This document shows positions 20,703 to 30,637 of a stretch of DNA of 64,000 bases, piece by piece. The stretch comes from Stentor coeruleus (taxonomy: Eukaryota; Ciliophora; Heterotrichea; Heterotrichida; Stentoridae). Both the position numbers and the translations under genes were made by a program. Position 1 is the first letter of the stretch. Each line of letters opens with the position of its first letter. Under the pieces are notes generated by a model, which saw only the letters and a list, made by a program, of their open reading frames with translations, was not told the origin of the DNA and searched no databases. The DNA is taken from NCBI GenBank assembly GCA_001970955.1, contig MPUH01000104.1, positions 1-64,000 on the forward strand, written 5' to 3'.

Positions 20703-20966
20703 GGATATTATTATATAAAAGATTGTAAAGATTAATTTTAGTTTTATGGTGAATAAAAATATTGATACATTTATTAATTTTTTTGTAGGTATCTGACATA
20801 GATAAATGCTAATATCATAGAAATTATTGATAATAATTGCTGTAAATTATAAAAACAAAAATTCAGTAAAGCTAATTATTTATCCTTATACTTAGTGTTT
20901 TTATATATACTTTTTAATAAAACCAAATGATATCTAAACAAAAATTCACATGCGTTTTTATAAACA

Positions 20967-22424
20967 TTATTTGTGTTTGCTAACATAATCAAGAAATTCA
21001 TCAAAGTCGATTACTCCATCACCATTTGTATCAGCTTCACTAAGGATCTGCTTGAAAAGTGTAAAATTATTCGCATTACCTCCAAGAGAATTTCTTATTT
21101 CATCAAGCGAAAGTTTTCCATCTTTATTTTTGTCAAAAACTTCGAAAACTTCACGAACTCTTTCACGAGAATAAGCATGAGAAGCTTCTACAGTAGCTAT
21201 AAGAAACTCACTATAATTAATATAGCCATTTCTATCAATATCACATCTCTGTATAATTTCATCAATATCAAAACTTAGATCGAACTTTATAATAACATCT
21301 TTAAGTTCTTCTCTACTCAGCAATCCATCACCATTTTTATCAATTTTTGAAAACATTTCATTGAGTTTATTAAAATATGATGAATCTATTATCTGAGAAA
21401 CAATATAAGAATAAATTGCATGTTGAAATGTAGACTCAGTTTCAAACCTTCCAAGTTTATTTAATAATTCAATCTCAAATTCAATATCAGGAAGATTTCC
21501 ATCACATCTAGACTTTAACCATGGACTATCAAAAACTTCTTCGATACTAATTCTCATTTCAGGGATTTTTTTCAACATTTTCATTATTAAAATTTTTGCT
21601 TCTTCAGATACATTTTTCCATGTTGGTCTTGAAAAAGATACAGATGCGTTACGTATTTTTGAAATAATTTCTTCTTCTGTACTGCCTGTAAAAGGTAAAT
21701 CCCCAGATAGGAGTACGTAAAGAATAACTCCAAGGCTCCAGACATCGCATTTTTCATCATAATTTCCACTTATAACTTCTGGAGCCATATAAAAATAAGT
21801 ACCAAAAATTCCTTTGATTTTTTTGGTTTTGTCAAAAAGCGTAGAAGTTCCAAAATCAATCAATTTTAGCTTAGCATCAGGTTCTTTGGTTGTAAAAAGT
21901 AAGTTTTCAGGTTTTAAATCTCTATGCACAACACCTCTTTGATGACAATGCATAACAGCGCATATAATGTCTGACATATATTTTGCCGCTTGGTTTTCTG
22001 AGAATTTTCTCATATGTTTAATTCTATCAAATAACTCTCCCCCAGTACACATTTCAGTTACAATGTAAAGTTTTGTTGAACTTCTATAAACATCAAAAAT
22101 TCTGATTATATTAGGATGATCTAAGAGTTTTAGTATAGAAACTTCTTTAAGCAGTTTTTGTATATCTTTTTCTTTGCAATGTGAGATATCTATGGATTTT
22201 ATTGCCCTTTCTAACTTTAAAACTTTATGATAAGCCCTCCTCACTTCTCCAAAAGCTCCATACCCCACAACATTTTCAAAAACATAATCTTCTGTTACTG
22301 GTTCTGATTTAATAATAACAAAATCCCCAGGAGTTAAAACCAATGATCTAGAATACCTTTGAACTTTAGGAATTTCTGCAATCTTATCCGTTTCCAAATC
22401 TGCAGTAGGATGACAACAGCCCAT
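20967..22424 (-). CDS. Calcium-dependent protein kinase (CDPK)
   Basis: 485 residues. The MGCC start allows N-myristoylation at Gly2 with palmitoylation at Cys3/4, so membrane attachment is expected. The kinase domain is about 45-305: VVGYGAFGEV loop, AIKSI lysine, HRDLKPENLLF, LIDFGTS (DFG), GTFFYMAPE-like GTYFYMAPEVI and DVWSLGVILYVLLSG. An autoinhibitory/junction helix follows at about 315-345, then four EF hands with canonical loops such as DKNGDGLLSREE, DIDRNGYINYSE, DKNKDGKLSLDE and DTNGDGVIDFDE. Ca2+ binding should release the kinase. It is a homologue of the gene at 33406, but on the opposite strand and well diverged, so not a recent local duplicate. Confidence 0.96.
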   Translation of the reverse strand: MGCCHPTADLETDKIAEIPKVQRYSRSLVLTPGDFVIIKSEPVTEDYVFENVVGYGAFGEVRRAYHKVLKLERAIKSIDISHCKEKDIQKLLKEVSILKLLDHPNIIRIFDVYRSSTKLYIVTEMCTGGELFDRIKHMRKFSENQAAKYMSDIICAVMHCHQRGVVHRDLKPENLLFTTKEPDAKLKLIDFGTSTLFDKTKKIKGIFGTYFYMAPEVISGNYDEKCDVWSLGVILYVLLSGDLPFTGSTEEEIISKIRNASVSFSRPTWKNVSEEAKILIMKMLKKIPEMRISIEEVFDSPWLKSRCDGNLPDIEFEIELLNKLGRFETESTFQHAIYSYIVSQIIDSSYFNKLNEMFSKIDKNGDGLLSREELKDVIIKFDLSFDIDEIIQRCDIDRNGYINYSEFLIATVEASHAYSRERVREVFEVFDKNKDGKLSLDEIRNSLGGNANNFTLFKQILSEADTNGDGVIDFDEFLDYVSKHK

Positions 22425-22457
22425 TTATTATTATTTTCCATACTTAAATTACAAAAA

Positions 22458-22967
22458 TCAATCATCTCTAAAAGGACTTTCTGGCTTAATAGCCGGAAGC
22501 ATCAAATTATCAAAAGAAGCATTTTGTATTGCTACATCACAAGATTTCTTATAATTTTTCTTCTTACAAATCAATAGCATCTTATGAGTACTAGTCTGTG
22601 ATTCATTAAAAGCATTATATTTCCTTTTTTTACTTGATAAAGACTTGTTTATATATTTTTTATATAAATTTGGTGATGTATTTGTAGCTTGTGATGAGTT
22701 TTTAGGAATAGGAGTAGTTAATTGCGAGTTTCTATAGAGATGATAAGAAAGGTTATCTCTAGTTATTGTATTCCTTTCGATTATATCAAAATCTGAAGAA
22801 GTTCTGTTTGTTATAGGCGTCATAAGTCTTTGAAGTAAGTTTTTTGGAACTATAGCTTTTTTACTTTGTGTTTTGAGACCAGGTGTAGCAGAACGTTTAG
22901 CAGTTGAAGGGGCAAAGAACTGGTTTTTATTTATAGGATAACCTTGATAGAGTCGGATTAGTTCCAT
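22458..22967 (-). CDS. Hypothetical basic protein, 169 residues
   Basis: A Lys/Ser/Thr/Asn-rich, low-order protein with no recognised domain. SATPGLKTQSKK and RLMTPITNRTSS look like phosphorylation-prone tails. The stop is only 33 bases before the CDPK start on the same strand, so the CDPK promoter must be very short or overlap this gene's 3' end. Supported by a clean frame and codon use like its neighbours. Confidence 0.55.
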   Translation of the reverse strand: MELIRLYQGYPINKNQFFAPSTAKRSATPGLKTQSKKAIVPKNLLQRLMTPITNRTSSDFDIIERNTITRDNLSYHLYRNSQLTTPIPKNSSQATNTSPNLYKKYINKSLSSKKRKYNAFNESQTSTHKMLLICKKKNYKKSCDVAIQNASFDNLMLPAIKPESPFRDD

Positions 22968-23077
22968 TTATAAATTTATTCTAAGTTTATATAAAAGTGA
23001 TGAGATACCTAAACCTTTAAAGTATATTCATATTCATAATAAAGTATTTATATAATAAATTATCATTATAACAACCT

Positions 23078-24022
23078 TCAAGTTTGTTGAAGCACTCTAT
23101 TATTTTCATAATAAAAGCAAGCATCATGAATGTTTTGAGTTTTTTTTTTCATTAATTCATTTTCCATTTCTAACTTATACACTTTTTCCCTAAACCTTGC
23201 TAATTCACTCTCAGCCCTTTCTGTAAGCATAATCTGTACCTCTAAAGATCTTGATAACTTTTCACTATCTTCTTTAATTTTACTTTTTTCTATAGAATAA
23301 TAGTTTTTAATTTTAGTCATCTCAGTAACTAGATTTTTATTTTCTTTTTTTAATTTTTCTGTTTGATCATCAGCTGCTTTTAATTTTTCCTGAAAAACTT
23401 CAGCTGAAAGTTTATGTTTTTTAGATTTCTCGATTTTTGCTTGGAGTCCTGAAAGTTGTTTAATTTTTGAGTCTTTTGATATGATTTCGCTTTCGAGCAA
23501 AATAATTTTTTTGTCTTTTTGGAGGAGGTCTTTGGTTAATGATTGATTTTTTTCTTCAAGGGTTTTTAGTTTTATTTCTAAATCTTTGGATTTTTGTTGC
23601 CAGAAATCAATTTTGGAATTTAGATAATCGAGTTCTATTGTGTGCTGTTCTTGGGTTGTGTGCATTCGAGACTTAGCTTCACGAAGTTGGTATTTAATAG
23701 TTTTAGTTGATGATTCAAATTCATCTTCAAAACATTTGGAATAAATTGGCGCCATGGTTGATTTTTCTTTTTCAGCAGCTGTTAGTATAGAGACTTCCCA
23801 ATTTTCTTTATCTTCTTTTTTAGATAGTACACTTAAGTTAAGGTTTGAAATACTTTGTTCATGAACATAATTAGATTTGAAGTCTTCTGATTGCAATGAT
23901 GAGTCAGAATCAATTCTTTTAAACAGCGAAGGGCGAAAAGTGTCTTCCAAAAAATCTGGGTCTTCAGAAGAAAAACCTTCCGTTCTCGCTTCATCTTCAA
24001 CAAAGCAAATAAATCTTGACAT
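23078..24022 (-). CDS. Coiled-coil protein, 314 residues
   Basis: Residues about 85-305 are a nearly continuous coiled coil (heptads of Leu/Ile with Lys/Glu), preceded by an acidic, Ser/Phe-rich head (residues 1-80) containing FSSEDPDFLEDTF. No other domain. Likely a cytoskeletal or basal-body scaffold, by composition only. Single exon. Confidence 0.7.
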   Translation of the reverse strand: MSRFICFVEDEARTEGFSSEDPDFLEDTFRPSLFKRIDSDSSLQSEDFKSNYVHEQSISNLNLSVLSKKEDKENWEVSILTAAEKEKSTMAPIYSKCFEDEFESSTKTIKYQLREAKSRMHTTQEQHTIELDYLNSKIDFWQQKSKDLEIKLKTLEEKNQSLTKDLLQKDKKIILLESEIISKDSKIKQLSGLQAKIEKSKKHKLSAEVFQEKLKAADDQTEKLKKENKNLVTEMTKIKNYYSIEKSKIKEDSEKLSRSLEVQIMLTERAESELARFREKVYKLEMENELMKKKTQNIHDACFYYENNRVLQQT

Positions 24023-24159
24023 TTAAATATTTATAACTTTTTTCCCATAATATAAAAATCTCATCTTTATTTGCAATCACAATAAGCTAATCTTAATATT
24101 TCTCTATAACAGTTTTCCTATGATTATTTAATCTTAATTAATTAACTATCACATTATTA

Positions 24160-24711
24160 TCATAGCAATCTATAAAACATCCCATCATTCAATTGAACAC
24201 TAGCCCCAGCATTGCCTTCATTATTTTTATTAGCAACAATAGGTTTAGTATATTTTTCTCTAAGTCTTTCATAATTTGAGTTAGTTGAAGGTGTTCTAAC
24301 AGGAGAATAGCTACTCAATAAAACCCCTCTTCCTTTAGCTTGAGTATTACTTTTAATTGGTCTTGATCTTGACGTTTTTCTCTCTTCTTTTATTTGTGGA
24401 AGATCATAATCGAACTTTCCTGGTGAAAAAGATTCAAGAGATTCTGTATATTCAAAAGGATAAGCTGATGTACAATATAATGCTAGTTTAGCACAACATT
24501 GAGATAGTTTGGGTGGAAGATATTTATGGAGTTCCATTTTGCTCATCTTAGAATAAATTGATATCAGTGTTTGGGAAAAAGCTGCATCATCTGCAAGTTC
24601 GTTTTTCATAGCTTTCATAACCCTGTTTGCCAACATTGTCATCAAATCTTCACAAAGTTTCCCGTATAAAGTTTCTTGATTTCTAGTTGAAAACCCACTG
24701 TAAATAGACAT
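24160..24711 (-). CDS. Hypothetical protein, 183 residues
   Basis: The N-terminal 100 residues form a compact helical segment (LYGKLCEDLMTMLANRVMKAMKNE) with several Cys (LSQCCAKLALYC). The remainder is a basic, Ser/Arg-rich disordered tail (KTSRSRPIKSN, SYSPVRTPSTN). Not recognised. Single exon, same strand as both neighbours. Confidence 0.6.
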   Translation of the reverse strand: MSIYSGFSTRNQETLYGKLCEDLMTMLANRVMKAMKNELADDAAFSQTLISIYSKMSKMELHKYLPPKLSQCCAKLALYCTSAYPFEYTESLESFSPGKFDYDLPQIKEERKTSRSRPIKSNTQAKGRGVLLSSYSPVRTPSTNSNYERLREKYTKPIVANKNNEGNAGASVQLNDGMFYRLL

Positions 24712-24867
24712 TTTATATACTTTTTTAGGTTATTAAATATGTGAATTTTTATATTGCTCAACTTGATTGAGTGATTAAGATTTTTTTTATGTAATACTGA
24801 AAGTTGTGAATAAATTTTTATGTTAAAAACTATATTTTATATAGTTATACATAGTATTGGTTACATC

Positions 24868-25512
24868 TTATAGCATTTCTTCATAGCTTGAATCATCCTC
24901 AAGGGTAAATTCTGTATAATTTTTAGTATTACTCAATTCATTAGCACCTCTACGACTAGAATCTATTTTAATCTTTTTTTCCTTTAAAAAGCTCGACTTT
25001 TGACTTTTTGACGTCATTTTCTTTTTTATACTTGGAAGGTATAACAAATTACTATTAAGTTTAAGTAAATGTTTTTTTGATAGTAATTGCGAGTACTTTT
25101 GAGCTATCTGATAATCTTTATCAAAGTTTTTTTTTACAATAAAAGGTTTTTGTTTGATAAGTCTGCTAACTATTGAGGCGTTTTCAAATGATATTCTCTT
25201 TGTTCTTGTTTGTCGGACAGACTTGTTTAAACTCTTTATACTTTTAGTAGAAAAAGATGATTTTGCATCGGGGGTTTTACGGGAGTTTATTTCTATAAGT
25301 CGATTTAAAAGAGATTTATTTCCTCTTTCAATCTCATATTTTCTTTCGATTTCACTATATGGCCTAGATCTTTGTGAGGAATTAAAGGATCTTGTAATTT
25401 TTTTAAGCGTTGTGTTTTTAATCTCTTTAAGTTTTTCATAATGTCTTAATAAAGTTTGTTGTCGATGCTTAATAACAATATAATCACTTTCTACGATGTT
25501 TTTAGGTAGCAT
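24868..25512 (-). CDS. CFAP97/Hemingway (KIAA1430) domain protein
   Basis: The 214-residue basic protein carries both signatures of the CFAP97 domain, as in CFAP97D1: IERGNKSLLNRLIEINSRK (about residues 62-80), matching IERDNRLLLEKMSSI, and KSLNKSVRQTRTKRISFEN followed by ASIVSRLIKQKP (about 93-123), matching KSLN..KR...I..EN..ILERI...P. Members are linked to sperm flagella and motile cilia in animals, so a ciliary/axonemal role in this ciliate is a reasonable inference. An acidic tail ends the protein. Single exon; start at the only upstream ATG. Confidence 0.75.
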   Translation of the reverse strand: MLPKNIVESDYIVIKHRQQTLLRHYEKLKEIKNTTLKKITRSFNSSQRSRPYSEIERKYEIERGNKSLLNRLIEINSRKTPDAKSSFSTKSIKSLNKSVRQTRTKRISFENASIVSRLIKQKPFIVKKNFDKDYQIAQKYSQLLSKKHLLKLNSNLLYLPSIKKKMTSKSQKSSFLKEKKIKIDSSRRGANELSNTKNYTEFTLEDDSSYEEML

Positions 25513-26042
25513 TTGATTGAGATAATTTTTGTTATTTATTATATATTGATGCCTAATTAAAAGTTTAGGATTTTAGTCAAAAGATGAAAAATTAGATTGC
25601 TGATATTATATAACTATTTAAGCCTTTTTACTATTTACAGTATTGAAGTAAATCAGCTTTTGATATTTAAGATAATTTTATATATTCTATTAAGGATAAT
25701 TATAGGGTTTATATCAAACCTTTTTTATTATCTTCTGACTTTTATTATTAAAATTTATAAATCCCTTCAAATTCTTATCTGTTTATTTTTATTCAATATT
25801 TCAATGTTTATCGTATAGCCCAGGAGTTATTTTTTAACTTTTTGCTATTAAAGTTCATATAAATTCCCATCCATTCTCAGGCAGTCTGATTTTATATAAT
25901 TCTACACAAACTTAAACATCTAGCAACAAACTCTTCCTACTTCACATGATTTGTATAGCTTTTCTATATAATTTACACTAATTTTTATATAAAAATCTAT
26001 TCAAAAAGCATAATTAAAACCAAATTCACTATAATTTCTAGA
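25513..26042. other. Intergenic
   Basis: Upstream flank of the CFAP97-like gene on the left and downstream flank of the TPR gene on the right. A hydrophobic frame at 25597-25818 (plus) is AT-driven and not accepted. Nothing else seen. Confidence 0.5.
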
Positions 26043-27275
26043 TTAAATAGTCCATGTAGGAATATGTAAATGCACAGATCTTTCATACCAAAACGGTAAA
26101 GAAGCTGCTATAGTCTTTGCTTTGCTATACATTTCCTCACTTTCTTTAGATCTTTTTTCAAGATTTTTCAATAACGAAGCATATGTGTGCAAAGCAAGTA
26201 TTTCACTATAATCATTTTTCTATATAACACATACCCCTTTTAACAATTCTAAAGCGTTTTTAATAATCCCTTCAGCTTGGAGTAAATTTTTCTTAGCTTT
26301 CATTATCGTGGCAATAAGAGCTAAAGTTCTCCCAATATTCCCTTTATCATTCTCTTCATAGAATTTTAAGGCAGTTTGTAGCCATTGAACTGCTTTCTAT
26401 ATATTCTTTACCTCAACTTCTAATTTTTCCATATGAATTTCTGCTATATTTGTCAAACTCATCCCACTGAGTTTGTTTTTTAAAGAAAGTTCACTTTCTA
26501 TAGTAAAAGCATCAGAAAAGCCTTCAAAAAGCTGTATTGATTTTTGGAAATTCGGAATAGCTTCAGCGAATTCTGTTGTCGCATTTTTGAACTCATACTC
26601 AAATTCTGCTGGCAAGTCTTTAGGGCTGACATCAGCGAATTTTCTAATATGGAACCATTGCGCACAAGCCAAGTTATGAAAAACAAAGCAGGAATTCCCC
26701 CCTGGATTCATTTTCAAGCACTCAAACAGTTCGGTTTTAGCTTTTAAAAAGTATTGTCCATGCAAAATTAAAGCAGTCTACATAAATCCTACCCCAAAAA
26801 AGAACCTCACATCCTTCTGAAAATCCCTAGTCATATTATTCCAATTATCCGGTTTATACAGAAAATCAGCGAATTCTAAAGCTTTGGGTACATTGCTAGT
26901 TAAATACTGCTTAAATAAAGTCCCATAAGCGAATTCTAATTGTTTTGGGTACTTTTTCTCATTGTTCTTATAATTCCTAACAATCTCTTCTAGTGACCTT
27001 TCACAATGAGAAAACTTTCTCTGTGCACGTTGGACTAATGCAAGTCTATGTAAGACAAAGTTATAAGCGGGCTCTGCATAAAAACCTGATTTTTCAATGA
27101 TTTCCATACATCGATAAAGTTCAAGTTCAGCCATGCTATAGTTTTTATCATGAATCATCTCCATAGCTTGTGTATATTCAACAAGACTAGCTGCTAATTC
27201 TTCTCCAACCATATCAGCTGGGTTTGATTCTACTGCAGTGACAACTTTACTAAACCTTCTGATGAGTTGTAACAT
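26043..27275 (-). CDS. TPR-like repeat protein, probably mitochondrial (TTC19-like)
   Basis: Four exons (27275-26793, 26777-26412, 26396-26235, 26219-26043) with three 15-base introns, GTAGGATTTATGTAG, GTAAAGAATATATAG and GTATGTGTTATATAG, give 395 residues. The start MLQLIRRFSKVVTAVES is Arg-bearing, amphipathic and free of acids for the first 15 residues, like a mitochondrial signal. The body is alpha-helical with TPR-like helix pairs, for example YSMAELELYRCMEIIEKSG, EKAVQWLQTALKFYEEND and LQAEGIIKNALELLKG. It resembles TPR proteins such as TTC19, but assignment to a named family is tentative. It shows how completely a gene can be split by tiny introns here. Confidence 0.8.
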
Positions 27276-28212
27276 ATTTATAAGAAGATATAGTCATATA
27301 ATGATTTTAAGGAAAGAAGCTCTGCTTATTCCCTATATGTGTGAGTTTATTGTATTATTCATTTATTGAAGGTTGATAAAGAAAAAAAGTAGGGTTTTTG
27401 ATTGGGTTGTGATGGGGTTTATGGAAAGGAAAATTGAAGAGTTTTAAAAGTGTGGAGTTTGTTTGGGGAAAAGATGTTGGGATTGTCATGTTTGTGTGGA
27501 ATATTGTTAGATGGTTTGAGGGATATTGAAAATTTTTGGGGATATTAAATAGTTTATGGATTTATGTGTTGGATTGAGTTGGGTTATATTTTTTAGGTTA
27601 GAAGAGATTTTATGGAGATTTTTTGGATTTAGGAGATTTTATAGGAGAGTTTGGATTTATAGTTTTATTTTGAGAAAAAGGGTTTAATGTGGTTATTAAA
27701 GAAAATGAGGCTAATGGAATTTTTGCTGGATGGTTTTGTGTAGTAATAATCTTAGGAAAAATGATTGATTGAAAGGTTTGAAGAATTGGGTTTAAATTGT
27801 TTGAGAGATTGTAAGGAGAAAAAAATAAAATGATGGATTTAAAGTTGGTGACTAAAGAAAATAGGTAGAAATTTAAAATTCTCCCAAATTTTTTTAATGA
27901 ACTTTCATATAAGGGTAAATATAATCGTATAGCTTTTAGTATATCTAGTGTATTTGCAAAGGAAGATAATCTAAATCTTATCACTATACCAAAATTTTTT
28001 TAGGATTGCTTAGAAACAGATAAGTATTTTAATTTGTGTATAACAGTTTAGCAGACTCCACAAATTTAATGAAAAATAGATATTCTTATTTTTAAATAAA
28101 ATTAAATAAAACTNATTTTATCCTAATATCTTAACCCTATCTCAAGTATTTTACCCAAATCCTTACTCCATCTCTTGTAAATTTCCACCTTATTCTAAAA
28201 TAATTCTAACTA
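27276..28212. other. Intergenic, strongly G/T-rich on the plus strand
   Basis: 27290-27900 lies upstream of the minus-strand TPR gene and is rich in G and T with very little C on plus, so C-rich and almost G-free on that gene's coding strand. A minus frame at 27610-27984 is a by-product of that skew. 28000-28212 is downstream of the proteasome gene; one base at 28114 is unresolved. Confidence 0.55.
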
Positions 28213-28893
28213 TTACCCTCTATAAGGCAAATCACTCTGCGAAACATAATTCCTAGTAACTCCATCAGGCCTAATAACAGCATATCTACTAATCCCTCCA
28301 GAGCTCCCATCTCTAGACATAGCAAGCGAAAGAGCATTTTTCACAAACTCTACAGCTTCATTTTCACTCATATTCGGTCGCCAATTCGCATCACAATATC
28401 CATAAATATACCCACTTCCTGATCCAGAAATAGCAAATGGTACTTGAACCATACTCCCACCTAATGGAATCTCATAAACTTGTGATCCTTGTACAGGGTC
28501 CCATCCAGCCACAATAATCGAAGCTCTCAAAAAGTCTTTATTACTATAATTCATCACTTGAAATAATCTAGCAGCAACACCAACTTCAGGGTATTCTGAA
28601 TTCTCATTTACAGCATACTGAGACAAATAATTTCTAACATATTTAGCCAAAGTTTGTGTATGAGATGAAACTCCAGATCTTAAACAGAAAATTCTTGAAT
28701 GAATAGGTTCAAGTTTATCTGAAACTCTTGATGCAATATATGTTCCTGATGTTGTCCTTGAATCAGCCCCAACAACAACTCCACCATTAAAAGTTACAGC
28801 CATGATAGAAGTCTATATGAAAAATACCCCTGTTTTTTCTACACCCATCCCACTAAGTTCTGATATGCTATCAATTAACCCAACTGCTGCCAT
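28213..28893 (-). CDS. PSMB6: 20S proteasome subunit beta1 (PSMB6-type, caspase-like)
   Basis: Exon 1 (28893-28828, 22 codons), intron GTATTTTTCATATAG (28827-28813) and exon 2 (28812-28213) give 221 residues. The join builds the processing site GVEKTG-TSIMAV: cleavage after Gly22 frees Thr23 as the catalytic Thr1. Asp17 (GADSR), Lys33 (VSDKLEPI) and the S1-pocket Arg45 (FCLRSG) are all present; Arg45 marks the beta1 subunit that cuts after acidic residues. RDGSSGG and AGWDP are also conserved. It acts in the proteasome core. Its ATG lies 43 bases from the ATG of the divergent GPATCH1-like gene. Confidence 0.95.
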
Positions 28894-28936
28894 TTATAAA
28901 TTCCTGGTCTTTCATTATAGGATTGGTATTTTTGTA
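28894..28936. promoter_or_regulatory. 43-base divergent promoter region
   Basis: Only 43 bases separate the start codons of proteasome beta1 (minus) and the GPATCH1-like gene (plus). Both promoters and both 5' leaders must fit here or extend into the neighbouring coding region. Confidence 0.6.
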
Positions 28937-30325
28937 ATGAAAAATTTATGGAAAAAAGTTGGGACGAGCTTTGAGGATAAAAGCGAAACAACTTTGACTG
29001 GGAGAGGATTAATGCCTTGGGAACAAAAAGTTGCTGATGAAAGAACTGGGAAGAGGAAATTTCATGGAGCTTTTACTGGGGGCTTTGCAGCTGGGTATAA
29101 AAATACATGTGGTAGTGAGACAGGTTTTACACCAAGTGTATTTGTATCAAGTAGGGTCGCAAGAGCATCTATTAAACAAGATATTTCGGATTATATGGAT
29201 TCAGAAGATATTGATCAGATATCATTGAGTAAAAATTTAATGACTAAGAATGAAAAAGTTGGAGAAAAACTATTAAAGACAGCAAATTTTTTAGATGAGG
29301 ATGATGATGAGGATGAAGGGTATGGGCCAACTATGCCTCCTAAAGTTGATGCGGTGTCTAAAAATGATTTTTTTGGCCTTGGGTATGTTGGGAATAATAA
29401 AAGTGCTGAGAAAGTAATGACAAATAAAACAGGGTTGAAAAGTTTGTTTAAGATGAAAAATGCGATTTATGATGATATGGAAGAGGAAGAAAGGGTGTTT
29501 GAGGATTTTGTTGTTGATGAAGAAGCTGGAGAAAGAGTAGTTTCAGCTACTGCTGTATCGATTGAACTTGCTGGGTTTGTTCTTGGGACTGTTATTATGG
29601 AACAACAGAAATTTCCTCCACCGCATCTGCCTCCAAACTATAACCCTGCTACTTATTTGATGAAAATTAGTTCGCATAATCATCATCGTGGGCATAAGTT
29701 TGAAAGATCTGGGAAAAAAGTAGAATTAGAATCAACTGCTCCAATGCTGAGTAATTATGATCAAAAACACAAAATGCTTATAAAAACATTTGTTAAGAGC
29801 TCTGATGCAGTGGATAAAGAAAAATTGATATCGAAAGAAATTCTACCTTATACAGATGATCCTGCTAAAAACGTTCGCTGCTATAATTTTTTCTGTATAC
29901 AAGAAGGTTTGGAAATCGGAGGAATTTCAGAAGCTCATTTAATGACAGCTTCACAAATGAGAAAAGAAAAAGAAGAATTCATGAAGGTTTATCAAGATTG
30001 GAAAAAACATAGTGGAATAACAAATAATCATGTTACTATAAGCCATGTTCAAAAAAGCACTGATAGAAAAGTAGAACCTTGGAGACCAAGTAAACTTTTG
30101 TGTTTAGGATTTAATTTACCTCAGCCTCAGGTAAATATTATTGAGTCTAGACCAGTTAATAATTTTACTGAAAGAGTCCTTCCTGTTATAAAATCTTCAA
30201 ACGTAACTCAAAATAAAGACAAAGATACTGATGATATTCTATTAAATGTCTTTGGAGATCTTTGCGAAGTTTTTGACTATACAAGTGAACTTCCTTTTAA
30301 AAAACCTAAAACTTTAAATGACTAA
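28937..30325 (+). CDS. GPATCH1-like protein (DUF1604 family)
   Basis: I start this at the ATG at 28937 (MKNLWKKVG), because the open frame further upstream crosses the proteasome exon on the other strand. 462 residues. RKFHGAFTGGFAAGYKNTCGS followed by FTPSVFVSSR (residues about 40-72) is the hallmark of GPATCH1/DUF1604 proteins, and GFVLGTVIMEQQKFPPPHLPPNY (about 213-235) fits the second conserved block. GPATCH1 is linked to the spliceosome and its DEAH helicases in other eukaryotes. I do not see a clear glycine-rich G-patch between the blocks, and human GPATCH1 is roughly twice as long, so this is a short form. Acidic stretches (DEDDDEDEGYGP) are present. Confidence 0.85.
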   Translation: MKNLWKKVGTSFEDKSETTLTGRGLMPWEQKVADERTGKRKFHGAFTGGFAAGYKNTCGSETGFTPSVFVSSRVARASIKQDISDYMDSEDIDQISLSKNLMTKNEKVGEKLLKTANFLDEDDDEDEGYGPTMPPKVDAVSKNDFFGLGYVGNNKSAEKVMTNKTGLKSLFKMKNAIYDDMEEEERVFEDFVVDEEAGERVVSATAVSIELAGFVLGTVIMEQQKFPPPHLPPNYNPATYLMKISSHNHHRGHKFERSGKKVELESTAPMLSNYDQKHKMLIKTFVKSSDAVDKEKLISKEILPYTDDPAKNVRCYNFFCIQEGLEIGGISEAHLMTASQMRKEKEEFMKVYQDWKKHSGITNNHVTISHVQKSTDRKVEPWRPSKLLCLGFNLPQPQVNIIESRPVNNFTERVLPVIKSSNVTQNKDKDTDDILLNVFGDLCEVFDYTSELPFKKPKTLND

Positions 30326-30637
30326 TTATTAAGTCAATAAACTAATTTTTGTGATTTTAACTATAAAAATNTAATTTCATGTTTTATTGTAGCACCTCTG
30401 ATTTTGGTTATGGTTTGATTATATGTTTTATAGTATTATATTAAAAAATCTTAAAAAGTTTATTTTATGATATCATTTTAACTATAAAAATCAATAATTC
30501 AAACCTTATAATATACCACTAAATATTTTTCTCTTCTCTGTTAACCAAAATTTAAATAGCCCTCTAAATCAGCATTAAGCCTACTTTCCAGATCTAACTA
30601 TTCCACTACACAAGCAGTTATTTATTTATATATAATA
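30326..30637. other. Intergenic
   Basis: No frame. A short imperfect repeat of TTTTAACTATAAAAAT occurs at about 30356 and 30475. One unresolved base at 30371. The last 120 bases before the actin-like gene are G-poor. Confidence 0.5.

Noticed and set aside
27610-27984. Minus-strand frame of 124 codons
   Set aside because: A product of the G/T-rich plus strand upstream of the TPR gene, which removes stop codons on the minus strand; no domain.
28802-28936. Upstream extension of the GPATCH1-like protein
   Set aside because: It would be antisense to the proteasome first exon and intron; the family start fits the ATG at 28937.
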